From assembly GCA_019637195.1 (NCBI GenBank), contig JAHBWA010000004.1:1-64000 (forward strand): 64,000 bases of DNA, given 5' to 3'. Source of the stretch: Labilithrix sp. GTDB taxonomy: Bacteria > Myxococcota_A > Polyangia > Polyangiales > Polyangiaceae. How positions within the stretch are numbered: the stretch's first letter is position 1; each line of letters begins with the position of its first letter. Positions 20,365-28,512 of this stretch are shown here, piece by piece. The translations under genes and the position numbers were made by a program. The notes under the pieces were generated by a model. That model was not told where the DNA came from and made no database searches. It saw only the letters and a program-made list of their open reading frames with translations.

Positions 20365-20951
20365 GTCCCATCTCCCTCGGGGTCGAAGCCCCGGGTCTGC
20401 ATGAAGTCTTTCAGCTTGCGCCGCGCTTCGTGGATGCGCCACGCGATCGTGCCCTCGGGCGCCCCGAGGATCTGCGCGACGTCTTCGTGCGATCGGCCGT
20501 CGATGCACACGAGGATGAGCGTCGTCCGGAGCGTCTCGCTCAGCTGGTCGATCCCCTTGGCGAGGGTCTCGTACAGCTCATGACGTTGGGCGCTGAGCGC
20601 GGGATCGCTGCTCTCGGGCCGCTTGTCGACGAGCACGCCGTCGAGCCGGGGATCGTCGGTGTCGTGGGTGGTGCGTGAGGTCTTTCTCGAGCGGATCCGG
20701 TTGAGCGAGAGGTTGATCGTGATGCGGTAAAACCAGGTGTACGGCTCGCTTCGGCCGTCGAACCGCGCGAGCGCCTGGTAGGCGCGGATGAAGGTCTCCT
20801 GCGCCACGTCCTCGGCCTCGGCGCGGTCGCGCAGCATGTGGACGGCCAGGCGGTGGATGCGCGGCTGGTGGCGGCGGACGAGCTGCCCGAACGCCTCGGC
20901 ATCCCCTTGGTTTTTTGCGCGCTCGACGAGGTCGCGGTCGGTTGGTTTCAT
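20361..20951 (-). CDS. ECF (sigma-70 family) RNA polymerase sigma factor
   Basis: A 196-aa sigma factor starting at ATG 20951. Region 2 is clear (HRLAVHMLRDRAEAEDVAQE, then TFIRAYQALARFDGRSEPYT and WFYRITINLSLNRIRSRK). After a linker of about 40 residues comes region 4 (LRTTLILVCIDGRSHEDVAQ and ILGAPEGTIAWRIHEARRKL). The size and lack of regions 1.1 and 3 mark it as an extracytoplasmic-function factor. The downstream coupled gene encodes a membrane protein likely to hold it inactive. A divergent MacAB-like efflux operon begins 417 nt upstream; regulation of that operon is a guess from position only. Confidence 0.93.
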   Translation of the reverse strand: MKPTDRDLVERAKNQGDAEAFGQLVRRHQPRIHRLAVHMLRDRAEAEDVAQETFIRAYQALARFDGRSEPYTWFYRITINLSLNRIRSRKTSRTTHDTDDPRLDGVLVDKRPESSDPALSAQRHELYETLAKGIDQLSETLRTTLILVCIDGRSHEDVAQILGAPEGTIAWRIHEARRKLKDFMQTRGFDPEGDGT

Positions 20952-21368
20952 CGATGTCGCCCCGCGCGAACGCTTGGGCGGTGGTGCAGCCGGTCGCGCA
21001 TGCGAGACCGGCGGGGCCTCGGGGCGACTCGTCTCGGAACTGCTCGAGCCACCGTCACCACCGGCGAGAGAGAGCAGACCGAAGAACGGCTCGGTCTCTC
21101 CTTCCGCCGAGGCGGCGCCGCCCAAAGCGAGGGCGGCAAGCGACGATACCGTGTCCACGGGGGGTCTGACAAAAGGACAGTGGGATTCTTTGGGTACGCG
21201 CGGGCCGGACGCGTCGATACGCCCGGAGCGGAACGACCGAGCCGCGCCGGCGGTTTCCATGGCGATGCCACGCGTCTCGAGCGCGCAGCGACCGAGCGGC
21301 ATCGGAGGAGAAATGCGCCTGGTGGAGCTGGACAGCGGCCGGGGAATATCTATGGTCCGCGCGAGCTT
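20952..21368. other. 417-nt divergent intergenic region, likely promoters
   Basis: It lies between the sigma factor (minus) and the adaptor gene (plus). Open frames crossing it on either strand have Arg/Ser-rich shadow composition, so no gene is called. It is slightly richer in A/T around 21165-21200 (TCTGACAAAAGGACAGTGGG) and near 21340-21365, the likely places for promoters. I cannot assign -35/-10 boxes with confidence. Confidence 0.5.
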
Positions 21369-22694
21369 ATGGCGCGCGGCGACACCCCCGAGCCTGCTGC
21401 TACCCCCCAGGAGCCGGCGCGACCCATGACCGAACGTGCTGCGATCACTCACGATGTCCGCCGTGCTCTGGCCGCCGAAGAGGGCGGGCGCCGCTGGCTT
21501 CGCCGGGTCGCTGCGCTCGGCGTGGTGGCCGCGCTGGTCGGTGGCGGGCTCACCTACCGCGCGAAGAACCGGCCCGCGCCGCCCGCGAAGTACGTGACCG
21601 CGCTCCCGTCCACGGGAGACGTCGCGGAGAAGGTGCAGGCGACCGGCGCGGTCCAGCCGCTGCTCCAGGTCGACGTCGGCTCGCAGGTGAACGGCCGCGT
21701 CGCGAAGGTCCACGTCGACTTCAACTCCGTCGTGAAGAAGGGCGCGATCCTCGCGGAGATCGACCCCATCCAGTACGGCCAGCAGGTGAGCCAGGTCTCC
21801 GCGCAGGTCCTCGCGCAGAAGGCGCAGGTCGAGAGCGCGAAGGCGAACCACGCCGCGGCCAGGGTCGCGTTCGAGCGGACCCAGCGCCTCTTCCAGCAGG
21901 GACTCGCGAGCAAGGGCGAGCTCGACACGGCGCAGGGGCAGTACGAGGTCACGCGCGCGCAGCAAGCGGCCGCGGAGGCGCAGATCGGCGCGATTCAAGC
22001 GCAGCTCCAGCAGTCGCAGACCAACGTCGGGTGGACGAAGATCTACTCGCCCGTCGACGGCGTCGTCGTCTCGCGCACCATCGATCCCGGCTCCACCGTC
22101 GTCGCCAGCTTCCAGGCGCCGGTCCTCTTCATGATCGCGCAGGACCTCCGGAAGATGCGCGTGATGGCGGACGTCGACGAGGCCGACGTCGGCAAGCTCA
22201 AGGAGGGGATGCAGGCCGAGGCCGTCGTCGACGCGTTCCCCGGCGAGGCCTTCAAGGGCACCGTCCAGCAGGTCCGCTACAGCCCGAACAACGTCCAGGG
22301 CGTCGTCACGTACTCGGCCGTCGTCGAGGTCGAGAACCCGGAGGAGAAGCTGAGGCCCGGGATGACGGCGACCGTCACCATCAAGACCAAGGAGGCCAAG
22401 GGCACGCTCCGCGTCCCGAACGCCGCCCTCCGCTACAAGCCCACGCCGCCGATGGGCCCGAACGGCAAGCCGGTCCCGCAGCCGCCCGAGCCGCCGCTCG
22501 CCAAGGGCACGGGGCGCGTGCACGTCCTCGTGAACGACAAGCCGGGCGACGAGCAGACGGAGACGCGGGTCATCCGCATCGGCGTCACCGACGGGATCAA
22601 CACCGAGGTCACCGGCGACCTCGCGTCCGACGTGAAGCTCGTCACCGACGAGATGGATGATCCGGAGAAGAAGAGGAAGGGCAAGGTCTTCTGA
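21369..22694 (+). CDS. HlyD/MacA-type periplasmic adaptor (membrane fusion protein)
   Basis: A 441-aa adaptor. One N-terminal membrane helix (RVAALGVVAALVGGGLTY) is followed by the barrel-sandwich half-motif (GAVQPLLQVDVGSQVNGRVA). A long coiled-coil hairpin comes next (about 130-215, rich in Gln/Ala, for example QLQQSQTNVGW), then the second half-motif (YSPVDGVVVSRTIDPGSTV) and the beta-barrel/MP domains. A Pro-rich insertion (PTPPMGPNGKPVPQPPEPPL) interrupts the C-terminal part. It should bridge the inner-membrane permeases encoded downstream to an outer-membrane channel not encoded here. ATG 21369 is used; ATG 21426 has the better placed AGGAG (12 nt) and is a real alternative. Confidence 0.87.
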   Translation: MARGDTPEPAATPQEPARPMTERAAITHDVRRALAAEEGGRRWLRRVAALGVVAALVGGGLTYRAKNRPAPPAKYVTALPSTGDVAEKVQATGAVQPLLQVDVGSQVNGRVAKVHVDFNSVVKKGAILAEIDPIQYGQQVSQVSAQVLAQKAQVESAKANHAAARVAFERTQRLFQQGLASKGELDTAQGQYEVTRAQQAAAEAQIGAIQAQLQQSQTNVGWTKIYSPVDGVVVSRTIDPGSTVVASFQAPVLFMIAQDLRKMRVMADVDEADVGKLKEGMQAEAVVDAFPGEAFKGTVQQVRYSPNNVQGVVTYSAVVEVENPEEKLRPGMTATVTIKTKEAKGTLRVPNAALRYKPTPPMGPNGKPVPQPPEPPLAKGTGRVHVLVNDKPGDEQTETRVIRIGVTDGINTEVTGDLASDVKLVTDEMDDPEKKRKGKVF

Positions 22695-22797
22695 GCCCAC
22701 ACCGCCGCGCGCGCGCCTCAGGCGAGCGGCCGAGGACGAACCGAGCATGATCTCCCCGCCGTCACCCTTGCGGTCGATCACCTGAGGAGCGCCGTCG

Positions 22798-24042
22798 ATG
22801 GAGGTCCTCATCGCCTGCCGCAACCTGTCGAAGGACTACGAGTCCGGCGCGGGCGTCGTGCGCGCGCTCCGCGAGATCGATCTCGAGATCGAGCAGGGCG
22901 AGTTCGTCGCGATCGTCGGGACGAGCGGCTCGGGGAAGAGCACGCTGATGAACATCCTCGGGTGCCTCGACCGCCCGACCCGCGGCGCCTACGAGCTCGC
23001 CGGCTTCGACATCGGCGGCCGCTCGAGCGACGCCCGTGCGATCCTGCGGAACCGCCTCATCGGCTTCATCTTCCAGGGCTTCAACCTCCTGCCGCGCACT
23101 ACGGCGCTCGAGAACGTGGAGCTGCCGCTCGTCTATCGCGGGGCGGGCGCGCGCGAGCGGCGGACGCGCGCGCTCGAGGCGCTGGCGGCGGTCGGGCTCT
23201 CCGATCGCGTGCATCATACACCTAACCAGCTCTCCGGCGGCCAGCAGCAGCGCGTCGCGATCGCGCGGGCGCTCGTCACCGGCCCGCCGATGCTCCTCGC
23301 CGACGAGCCGACGGGCAACCTCGACACGCGCACGAGCCTCGAGGTCCTGGCGCTCCTCCAGCGGCTGAACCGCGATCGCGGGATCACGATCGTCCTCGTC
23401 ACGCACGAGCACGACATCGCGGCGTGCGCGTCGCGCGTGGTCACCTTCCGCGACGGGCGGATCGTCAGCGACGTGCGCGAGCCGAGCGTCGACGCCGCCG
23501 CGGAGCTCGAGAAGCTCCCGCCGCCCGACGCGGCGCTGGCCGACGACGCCGGCGCGCTCGATCCCGCGGCCGCCGAGCGCTTGCGCCTCGGCGGGCCGGT
23601 CCCGCGCGGGCTCTACGCGATGACGGCGCTCGGCGGCGTGATCGGGCTCCTGCTCGGCGTCGCGTACTGTCGCGCGATCCTCGAGGTCACGTCGACCGCG
23701 ATCCCCGTCGCGTTCGGCTTCGTCCTCGAGTCGATCCTCGCGGTGCGCTACGCGAGAAGACACCTCGGCCGTCCGCTCACGAGCGATCAGCGCGTGCGCG
23801 TCTCGCTCGCCTACACGCTCGGCACGGCGCTCGTCCTCGCGCCGCCGACGGCGCTCGGGTGGATGCCGTGGAGCAAGGCGTTGCTCGACCGGCTCGACGA
23901 CCTCGAGGGTGGCCGGCTCGCGCTCGCGCTCGCCGGCGGTCTGGTCGGCCTGGCCGCGGTCGCGCTCGCGCGCTACCTCGTGCTCGCGCTGCTCGCGCCG
24001 CTCGTCGCGCCGGCCCCGCCGACGAAGAAGAAGGCCGCGTGA
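22798..24042 (+). CDS. MacB-type ABC ATPase with extra C-terminal membrane domain
   Basis: Residues 1-235 form a complete ABC ATPase of the lipoprotein/MacB export class: Walker A GTSGSGKST (41-49), Q-loop FIFQGFNLLP, signature LSGGQQQR, Walker B MLLADEPTGNLD and H-loop THEHD. The family usually ends at 220-250 aa. This protein has 414 aa, and the extra part (about 270-406) contains three or four hydrophobic helices (GGVIGLLLGVAYC, IPVAFGFVLESILAV, LALALAGGLVGLAAVALARY) and ends with a Lys-rich tail. GAGGAG sits 9 nt before ATG 22798. The stop overlaps the permease GTG by four bases. It powers the two downstream permeases; the substrate is unknown. Confidence 0.9.
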   Translation: MEVLIACRNLSKDYESGAGVVRALREIDLEIEQGEFVAIVGTSGSGKSTLMNILGCLDRPTRGAYELAGFDIGGRSSDARAILRNRLIGFIFQGFNLLPRTTALENVELPLVYRGAGARERRTRALEALAAVGLSDRVHHTPNQLSGGQQQRVAIARALVTGPPMLLADEPTGNLDTRTSLEVLALLQRLNRDRGITIVLVTHEHDIAACASRVVTFRDGRIVSDVREPSVDAAAELEKLPPPDAALADDAGALDPAAAERLRLGGPVPRGLYAMTALGGVIGLLLGVAYCRAILEVTSTAIPVAFGFVLESILAVRYARRHLGRPLTSDQRVRVSLAYTLGTALVLAPPTALGWMPWSKALLDRLDDLEGGRLALALAGGLVGLAAVALARYLVLALLAPLVAPAPPTKKKAA

Positions 24043-25259
24043 CCCTCTTCCTCGGCGCCGTCCGGCTCGCGCTCTCCGCGATCGTCCGGAACAAGCTCCG
24101 GGCGGCGCTGACGGTGCTCGGCATCCTGATCGGGGTCACCGCGGTCGTGATGGTCACGGCGCTCGCCGGCGGCGCGTCGGCGAGCGTGGGGGATCAGATC
24201 GACAGCTTCGCGTCCAACGCGCTCTTCATCAACCCGGAGAGCGTTCAGCAGTCCGGCGTCCGCGCGAAGACGCTCGGGCGCCTGACCGAGGGGGACGGCC
24301 GCGCCATCGCGCGTGAGGCCGTGAGCGTGACGCACGTGGCCCCGTGGCTCTCGACGACGGGCCAGGTCGTCGCCGGCGACCGCAACGTCGCGACGTTGCT
24401 CGTCGGCACGACGACGAGCTACTTCCCGGTCCGCCGCTTCCGCATCGCGAAGGGCGAGGCGTGGACGGAGGCCGACGAGAGCGTGAAGTCCAAGGTCTGC
24501 GTGATCGGACAGACCGTCGCGGACAAGCTCTTCGGCGATCTCGATCCGGTCGGTCGGACGATCCGCGTCGGGAGCTCTCCATTTCGCGTCATCGGCACCC
24601 TCGAGGCGAAGGGCAACTCGCCGTTCGGCGAGGACCAGGACGACCGCATCTTGATGCCGATCGGGAGCTTCCGCGGGCGGGTGATGTCCACGTCGCCCGG
24701 TCGGGTCGACATGCTGCTCGCGAGCGCGAGCTCCGAGGAGACGGCCACGCGCGCGCAGGCGCAGGTGACGAGCATCCTCCGCCAGCGGCATCGGATCCCC
24801 GACGGGCGCGAGTCCGACTTCAAGGTCAACACGCAGTCGGAGATGCGCGAGGCGCAGCGGGCGATCGCCGAGGTCCTCTCTTCGCTGCTCCTCTCCGTCG
24901 CCGCGGTCAGCCTCGTCGTCGGCGGGATCGGCGTGATGAACATCATGCTCGTCAGCGTCGCGGAGCGGACGCGCGAGATCGGCATCCGCCTGTCGATCGG
25001 CGCACGCGAGCGGGACATCCTCGTGCAGTTCCTCGTCGAGGCCGTCGTGCTCTCGCTGGCCGGCGGCGTGCTCGGGATCGTGGTCGGCTCGGCCGCGACG
25101 CTCGGGCTCGGTCACGCGCTCGGCTGGAACGCGACGCCGACGCCGACCGCCATCGCCGTCGCGGCCGCCACGAGCGCGGTCATCGGCGTCGTCTTCGGCT
25201 TCCTCCCCGCGCGCCGCGCGGCGGCGCTCGATCCGATCGAAGCGCTGAGGACGGAGTAG
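24039..25259 (+). CDS. MacB-family ABC permease (copy 1)
   Basis: A 406-aa permease. GTG 24039 overlaps the ATPase stop (GTGA), which decides the start. The MacB_PCD/FtsX layout is intact: first membrane helix with the motif RAALTVLGILIGVTAVVMV, a periplasmic domain of about 220 residues (for example DPVGRTIRVGSSPFRVIG), then three C-terminal helices starting with SLVVGGIGVMNIMLVSVAER and the coupling sequence TREIGIRLSIGA. It ends ALDPIEALRTE, the usual family ending. It likely extrudes a substrate from the periplasm with the adaptor at 21369 (mechanotransmission). It is a close paralogue of the next gene. Confidence 0.9.
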   Translation: MTLFLGAVRLALSAIVRNKLRAALTVLGILIGVTAVVMVTALAGGASASVGDQIDSFASNALFINPESVQQSGVRAKTLGRLTEGDGRAIAREAVSVTHVAPWLSTTGQVVAGDRNVATLLVGTTTSYFPVRRFRIAKGEAWTEADESVKSKVCVIGQTVADKLFGDLDPVGRTIRVGSSPFRVIGTLEAKGNSPFGEDQDDRILMPIGSFRGRVMSTSPGRVDMLLASASSEETATRAQAQVTSILRQRHRIPDGRESDFKVNTQSEMREAQRAIAEVLSSLLLSVAAVSLVVGGIGVMNIMLVSVAERTREIGIRLSIGARERDILVQFLVEAVVLSLAGGVLGIVVGSAATLGLGHALGWNATPTPTAIAVAAATSAVIGVVFGFLPARRAAALDPIEALRTE

Positions 25260-25261
25260 CG

Positions 25262-26491
25262 GTGCTCTCCGCGTTCTTCACCGGCGTCCGCCTCGCGCTC
25301 ACGTCGATCGTGCGGAGCACCCTCCGCGCCTCGCTGACGATCCTCGGGATCCTCATCGGCGTCGCCGCCGTCGTCACCGTGACCGCGCTCGGCGCGGGCG
25401 CGCGCGATCGCGTCTCGAGCCAGATCGAGAACATGGGATCGAACGTGATCCTGGTCGCGCCGCAGAGCGCCGCGGCCTCGGGCGCCAAGGGCGCGCTCGG
25501 CGCGGGCGTGCGGCTGACGGAGGACGACGGGCGCGCGATCGTGCGCGAGGCGGTGAGCGTGACCGCGGCGGCGCCGGCGCTCCGCTCGCGCGCGCAGATC
25601 GTCGCTGGCGAGAAGAACTGGTCGGCGCAGGTCCTCGGATCGACGCGCTCGTTCTTCCCGGTGCGCAGCTGGAAGGTCGCGCGCGGCGCGGAGTGGGACG
25701 AGCACGACGAGGCGACCAAGGCGAAGGTCTGCGTCCTCGGCACGACGGTCGCGACGAAGCTCTTCGACGCGGAGGACCCGGTCGGGCGGACGGTGCGCAT
25801 CGGCCGGCACTCCTGGCGAGTGGTCGGCGTGCTCGAGTCGAAGGGCGAGGCCCCGTTCGGCGGCGATCAGGACAACATGGTGCTCATGCCGATCGGCTCG
25901 ATGCGCGGTCGGGTCATGCGCACGGCGCCCGGCTTCGCCGGGGTGCTCCTCGTCTCCGCCTCGAGCGCCGAGACGACCGACCGCGCCGTGGCGCAGGTGG
26001 ACTCGATCCTGCGGCAGCGTCACCGGATCGAGGACGGTCGCGAGCCCGACTTCTGGATCCGCACGCAGCAGGAGTTCCAGCAGATGCAGACGGCGATCTA
26101 CTCGCTGCTCACCGCGCTGCTCGTCATGATCGCGGGCGTGAGCCTCGTCGTCGGCGGCATCGGCGTGATGAACATCATGCTGGTGAGCGTGACCGAGCGG
26201 ACGCGCGAGATCGGCATCCGGATGGCGATCGGCGCGCGCGCGGCCGACATCATGACGCAGTTCCTCGTCGAGGCGGTCGTGCTCGCGCTCATCGGCGGGC
26301 TCGCCGGAGCGCTCGCGGGCGTCGGCGTCATAGGCCTCCTCGGCGAGACGCTCGGCTGGCCGATGAAGCTCGATCCCGTCGCGCTCACCGTCGCGATCCT
26401 GACGAGCGCGCTCACGGGGATCGCGTTCGGCTTCTTCCCCGCGCGGCGCGCGGCGACGCTCGACCCGATCGTCGCGCTCCGTCACGAGTGA
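25262..26491 (+). CDS. MacB-family ABC permease (copy 2)
   Basis: A 409-aa permease starting at GTG 25262, two bases after the previous stop. It aligns along its whole length with the product of 24039: RASLTILGILIGVAAVVTV, DPVGRTVRIGRHSWRVVG, SLVVGGIGVMNIMLVSVTER, TREIGIRMAIGA and the ending TLDPIVALRHE. The periplasmic domains differ more than the membrane parts. With only one ATPase gene in the operon, the two permeases most likely form a heterodimer on one ATPase dimer, whereas classic MacB is a fused homodimer. They may also act as alternative homodimers. It is the last gene of the operon. Confidence 0.9.
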   Translation: MLSAFFTGVRLALTSIVRSTLRASLTILGILIGVAAVVTVTALGAGARDRVSSQIENMGSNVILVAPQSAAASGAKGALGAGVRLTEDDGRAIVREAVSVTAAAPALRSRAQIVAGEKNWSAQVLGSTRSFFPVRSWKVARGAEWDEHDEATKAKVCVLGTTVATKLFDAEDPVGRTVRIGRHSWRVVGVLESKGEAPFGGDQDNMVLMPIGSMRGRVMRTAPGFAGVLLVSASSAETTDRAVAQVDSILRQRHRIEDGREPDFWIRTQQEFQQMQTAIYSLLTALLVMIAGVSLVVGGIGVMNIMLVSVTERTREIGIRMAIGARAADIMTQFLVEAVVLALIGGLAGALAGVGVIGLLGETLGWPMKLDPVALTVAILTSALTGIAFGFFPARRAATLDPIVALRHE

Positions 26492-26530
26492 GCCGAGAGG
26501 TCGATTCGGGCGGCGCCTCGAGTCAGCGGC

Positions 26531-27001
26531 TCAGCGGCACCAGTAGCCCTGGATCTTGAGGGCGGCCGCGGTGCCCGAGCGGCTGTTGCAGCGGCGGCCC
26601 CAGTTGCCCTCGTCGATGTGGATCGTGTTCCCGCTGACGCGGCGCACGTAGGCGACGTGGCCGTAGGCGCTGCCGGTCTTGATGACGGCGACGCAGCCGG
26701 CGCGCGGGGTGCGGCTGTTGATGATGCGAAGCTTGTCGCGCCAGTACGTCAGGCCGTAGGGGAGGCGCGGCTGCTTGCAGCGAGCGAACTTCACGCAGTT
26801 CGTGCACTGGTTGCAGCCGCCGAGCTCGCTCGACGACGTCGCGGTCGCCTCGTCCTCGTCGTCGAGATCGTCCAGCGAGACCTCGTCGCCGTCGTCCTCT
26901 CCGTCGGTCCCGTCGACCGCGCAGCCGCCCACGCCGAGCGTGCAACCGGTGACGACGCCGAGGGTCAGGATGATCTTCGTGAGGAGCGAGCAGCGCTTCA
27001 T
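26531..27001 (-). CDS. Small CHAP-domain lipoprotein (peptidoglycan amidase/endopeptidase-like)
   Basis: ATG 27001 gives MKRCSLLTKIILTLGVVTGC and a lipobox-like ending (VTGC, or VGGC further on). An acidic Asp/Glu linker follows. The CHAP core shows the nucleophile Cys in NCVKFARCKQP, the His in YGHVAYVRRVSGN, and the acidic/Asn position in HIDEGNWG, the C-H-E/N order of CHAP enzymes. At 156 aa it is a single-domain enzyme with no cell-wall-binding domain. Several extra cysteines (GCNQCTNC) suggest a disulfide or metal site. A role in cell-wall turnover or predation is inferred. It is divergent from the gene at 27338, behind an AT-rich island. Confidence 0.75.
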   Translation of the reverse strand: MKRCSLLTKIILTLGVVTGCTLGVGGCAVDGTDGEDDGDEVSLDDLDDEDEATATSSSELGGCNQCTNCVKFARCKQPRLPYGLTYWRDKLRIINSRTPRAGCVAVIKTGSAYGHVAYVRRVSGNTIHIDEGNWGRRCNSRSGTAAALKIQGYWCR

Positions 27002-27337
27002 GGGGCCTCGTGGGGTAGCGGGAACGCTCACGTTGCAGCACACGGTGTGCCGGGATGGCGGATGGTAAGCAAGTTCATGTAATTACTTGGTTCATTGATT
27101 TTGAAGGGAGCAGATGACCAGTGATCACGGCCCTGAGCTGGGCAAGGCTTCTGAGGGAACCGTCCACCAGGTCGCCCCTCGAACGCGCGAGCTTTTGCTC
27201 AAGAGACACGCCAACTTCGAGAGGTCGAGTGTCGGCTACGGCGGACGGACGGGGCTCCGGGAGGCCCCGCGAGCCCGGAGCGGACGGCGCCGGCGACCCT
27301 TGATCCTCGGAGGGCGCGGGGGGAAAAGCCGCGGGCG
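27002..27337. other. 336-nt intergenic region between divergent genes
   Basis: No gene is supported; the short frames inside are Arg-rich shadows. It contains one AT-rich island (27064-27112), listed separately, and otherwise ordinary GC-rich sequence leading to the start at 27338. Confidence 0.5.
27064..27112 (-). promoter_or_regulatory. AT-rich island, probable promoter region of the CHAP gene
   Basis: About 49 bp here are clearly AT-rich in a window of very high GC. They include TAATTA on both strands and a 5-bp inverted repeat (CAAGT/ACTTG, 27070-27089). It lies 63-111 nt upstream of the CHAP start. The exact -35 and -10 boxes cannot be fixed by eye. Confidence 0.35.
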
Positions 27338-28357
27338 ATGGCGACCCCCCAGACCAACCCCGAGCTGCCCGTTCGCGGGACGATCACGAGCTGGCTCCCC
27401 GACGACTCGATCGGCCGGATCCGCCTGTCGTCCGGCGAGGAGATCCGCTTCGGCCACTCGGCGTGCGTGGGCTTGCGGCCCTCCGTCGGCGCGGAGGTCT
27501 GGGTCGTCGAGGTCGCTCCGCATCCGCTCGGCGGCCTCCGCGCGAAGGTGCTGAACGCCACCGGCGCCGCCACGCCGGACCGCGCCACCGCCGCGCTCGC
27601 CGCGCATCGCGAGCGCGAGGCGCTCCGGCCCGCCGTCGAGGCGGAGGTCGAAGCCATCAAGAAGGAGTGCGAGGCGGCGCTGGCGGCCACGCCCGCGCCG
27701 TGGGCCGTCGCGGCGACGGCGGGCGTCACGGGGATCGCCGACATCGAGGCGCTCCGCGAGCGGATGCCGCGCGACGAGATCGCCGCGCTCGTCTCGACCA
27801 TCTCGGCGATCCATGACGGCGGGCCGGTGGAGCATCTCCGGCTGTTCGACCTCGAGTGGGCCGACGCCTGGGCGCACCTCGAGATCTGGACCGATCCCTG
27901 CTTTGTCCCGTTCGCGCTCGAGGGTGGCAACCACCTCGGCCTGTTCGCGCACCCGGCGGCGCTCGCCCAGGGCGTGTCCGCGCCGGTCCTCTTTCGCTTC
28001 CACGAGCTCGAGCCGGTCTTCGCTTGGGTCGCCGAGAGCGCCGAGCACTTCGTCCGGATGATCGACGCGGCTGCGCGCGGCGAGGACGTCGAGCCGCTCC
28101 GCGGGACGATGCACGACGTCGTGGCGTCTCTCGTGGAGGCCACCCTGCGCGAGGAGGCGTTCGAGGACGTCGAGCGAAAGGACGTCCACGCGCTCTTCTG
28201 GAGCGGCGCCCGCGTCCTCGAGTCGGCCGCCGCCGAGCGCCTGCTCGCCCGCTACCGCGATCGCGGCTGGTCGTTCGCGCGCGCGTCGATCGAGGCGCAG
28301 CTCGCGATCGCGGCGTGGCAGGACCGCATCGACGCCGCCTGGGCGAAGCTCCGCTGA
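27338..28357 (+). CDS. Cold-shock-like plus SUKH-like two-domain protein (tentative)
   Basis: A cytosolic 339-aa protein. Its first 65 residues (VRGTITSWLPDDSIGRIRLS followed by SGEEIRFGHS) follow the pattern of a cold-shock/OB domain, although the RNP motifs are poorly kept. A helical Ala/Glu segment follows. The centre (about 165-240) contains LRLFDLEWADAWAHLEIW, PFALEGGNHLGLF and VLFRFHELEPVFAWVAESAE, which resembles the SMI1/KNR4 (SUKH) fold: an acidic strand, a conserved Gly-Asn pair and a terminal helix. SUKH proteins are often immunity proteins against toxins, but no toxin gene is near. Both domain calls are visual and tentative. Confidence 0.6.
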   Translation: MATPQTNPELPVRGTITSWLPDDSIGRIRLSSGEEIRFGHSACVGLRPSVGAEVWVVEVAPHPLGGLRAKVLNATGAATPDRATAALAAHREREALRPAVEAEVEAIKKECEAALAATPAPWAVAATAGVTGIADIEALRERMPRDEIAALVSTISAIHDGGPVEHLRLFDLEWADAWAHLEIWTDPCFVPFALEGGNHLGLFAHPAALAQGVSAPVLFRFHELEPVFAWVAESAEHFVRMIDAAARGEDVEPLRGTMHDVVASLVEATLREEAFEDVERKDVHALFWSGARVLESAAAERLLARYRDRGWSFARASIEAQLAIAAWQDRIDAAWAKLR

Positions 28358-28420
28358 CGCCCCGCGGGAGGCGGCGCTCGTCTGCGCGCCCCTGACGGCC
28401 GGGCGCGGCGGCGGGCGGCA

Positions 28421-28490
28421 CGCGTGGTGCGCTCCACGGCGTCCGGGTGGCGCGTGGTGCGCTCCAGCGGCGTCCGGGTGGCGCGTCGGC
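28421..28490. repeat. 30/31-bp tandem repeat, 2.3 copies
   Basis: CGCGTGGTGCGCTCC followed by CGGCGTCCGGGTGG occurs at 28421-28450 and, with one inserted base, at 28451-28481; a partial third copy begins at 28482. It ends 23-31 bp before the GTG start of the kinase at 28513. Confidence 0.85.
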
Positions 28491-28512
28491 ACCGACCGGG
28501 TAGGATGGCGCC

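Noticed and set aside
20788..21429. Gene in the spacer between sigma factor and adaptor
   Set aside because: The open frames start inside the sigma gene on the opposite strand and have Arg/Ser/Trp-rich shadow composition.
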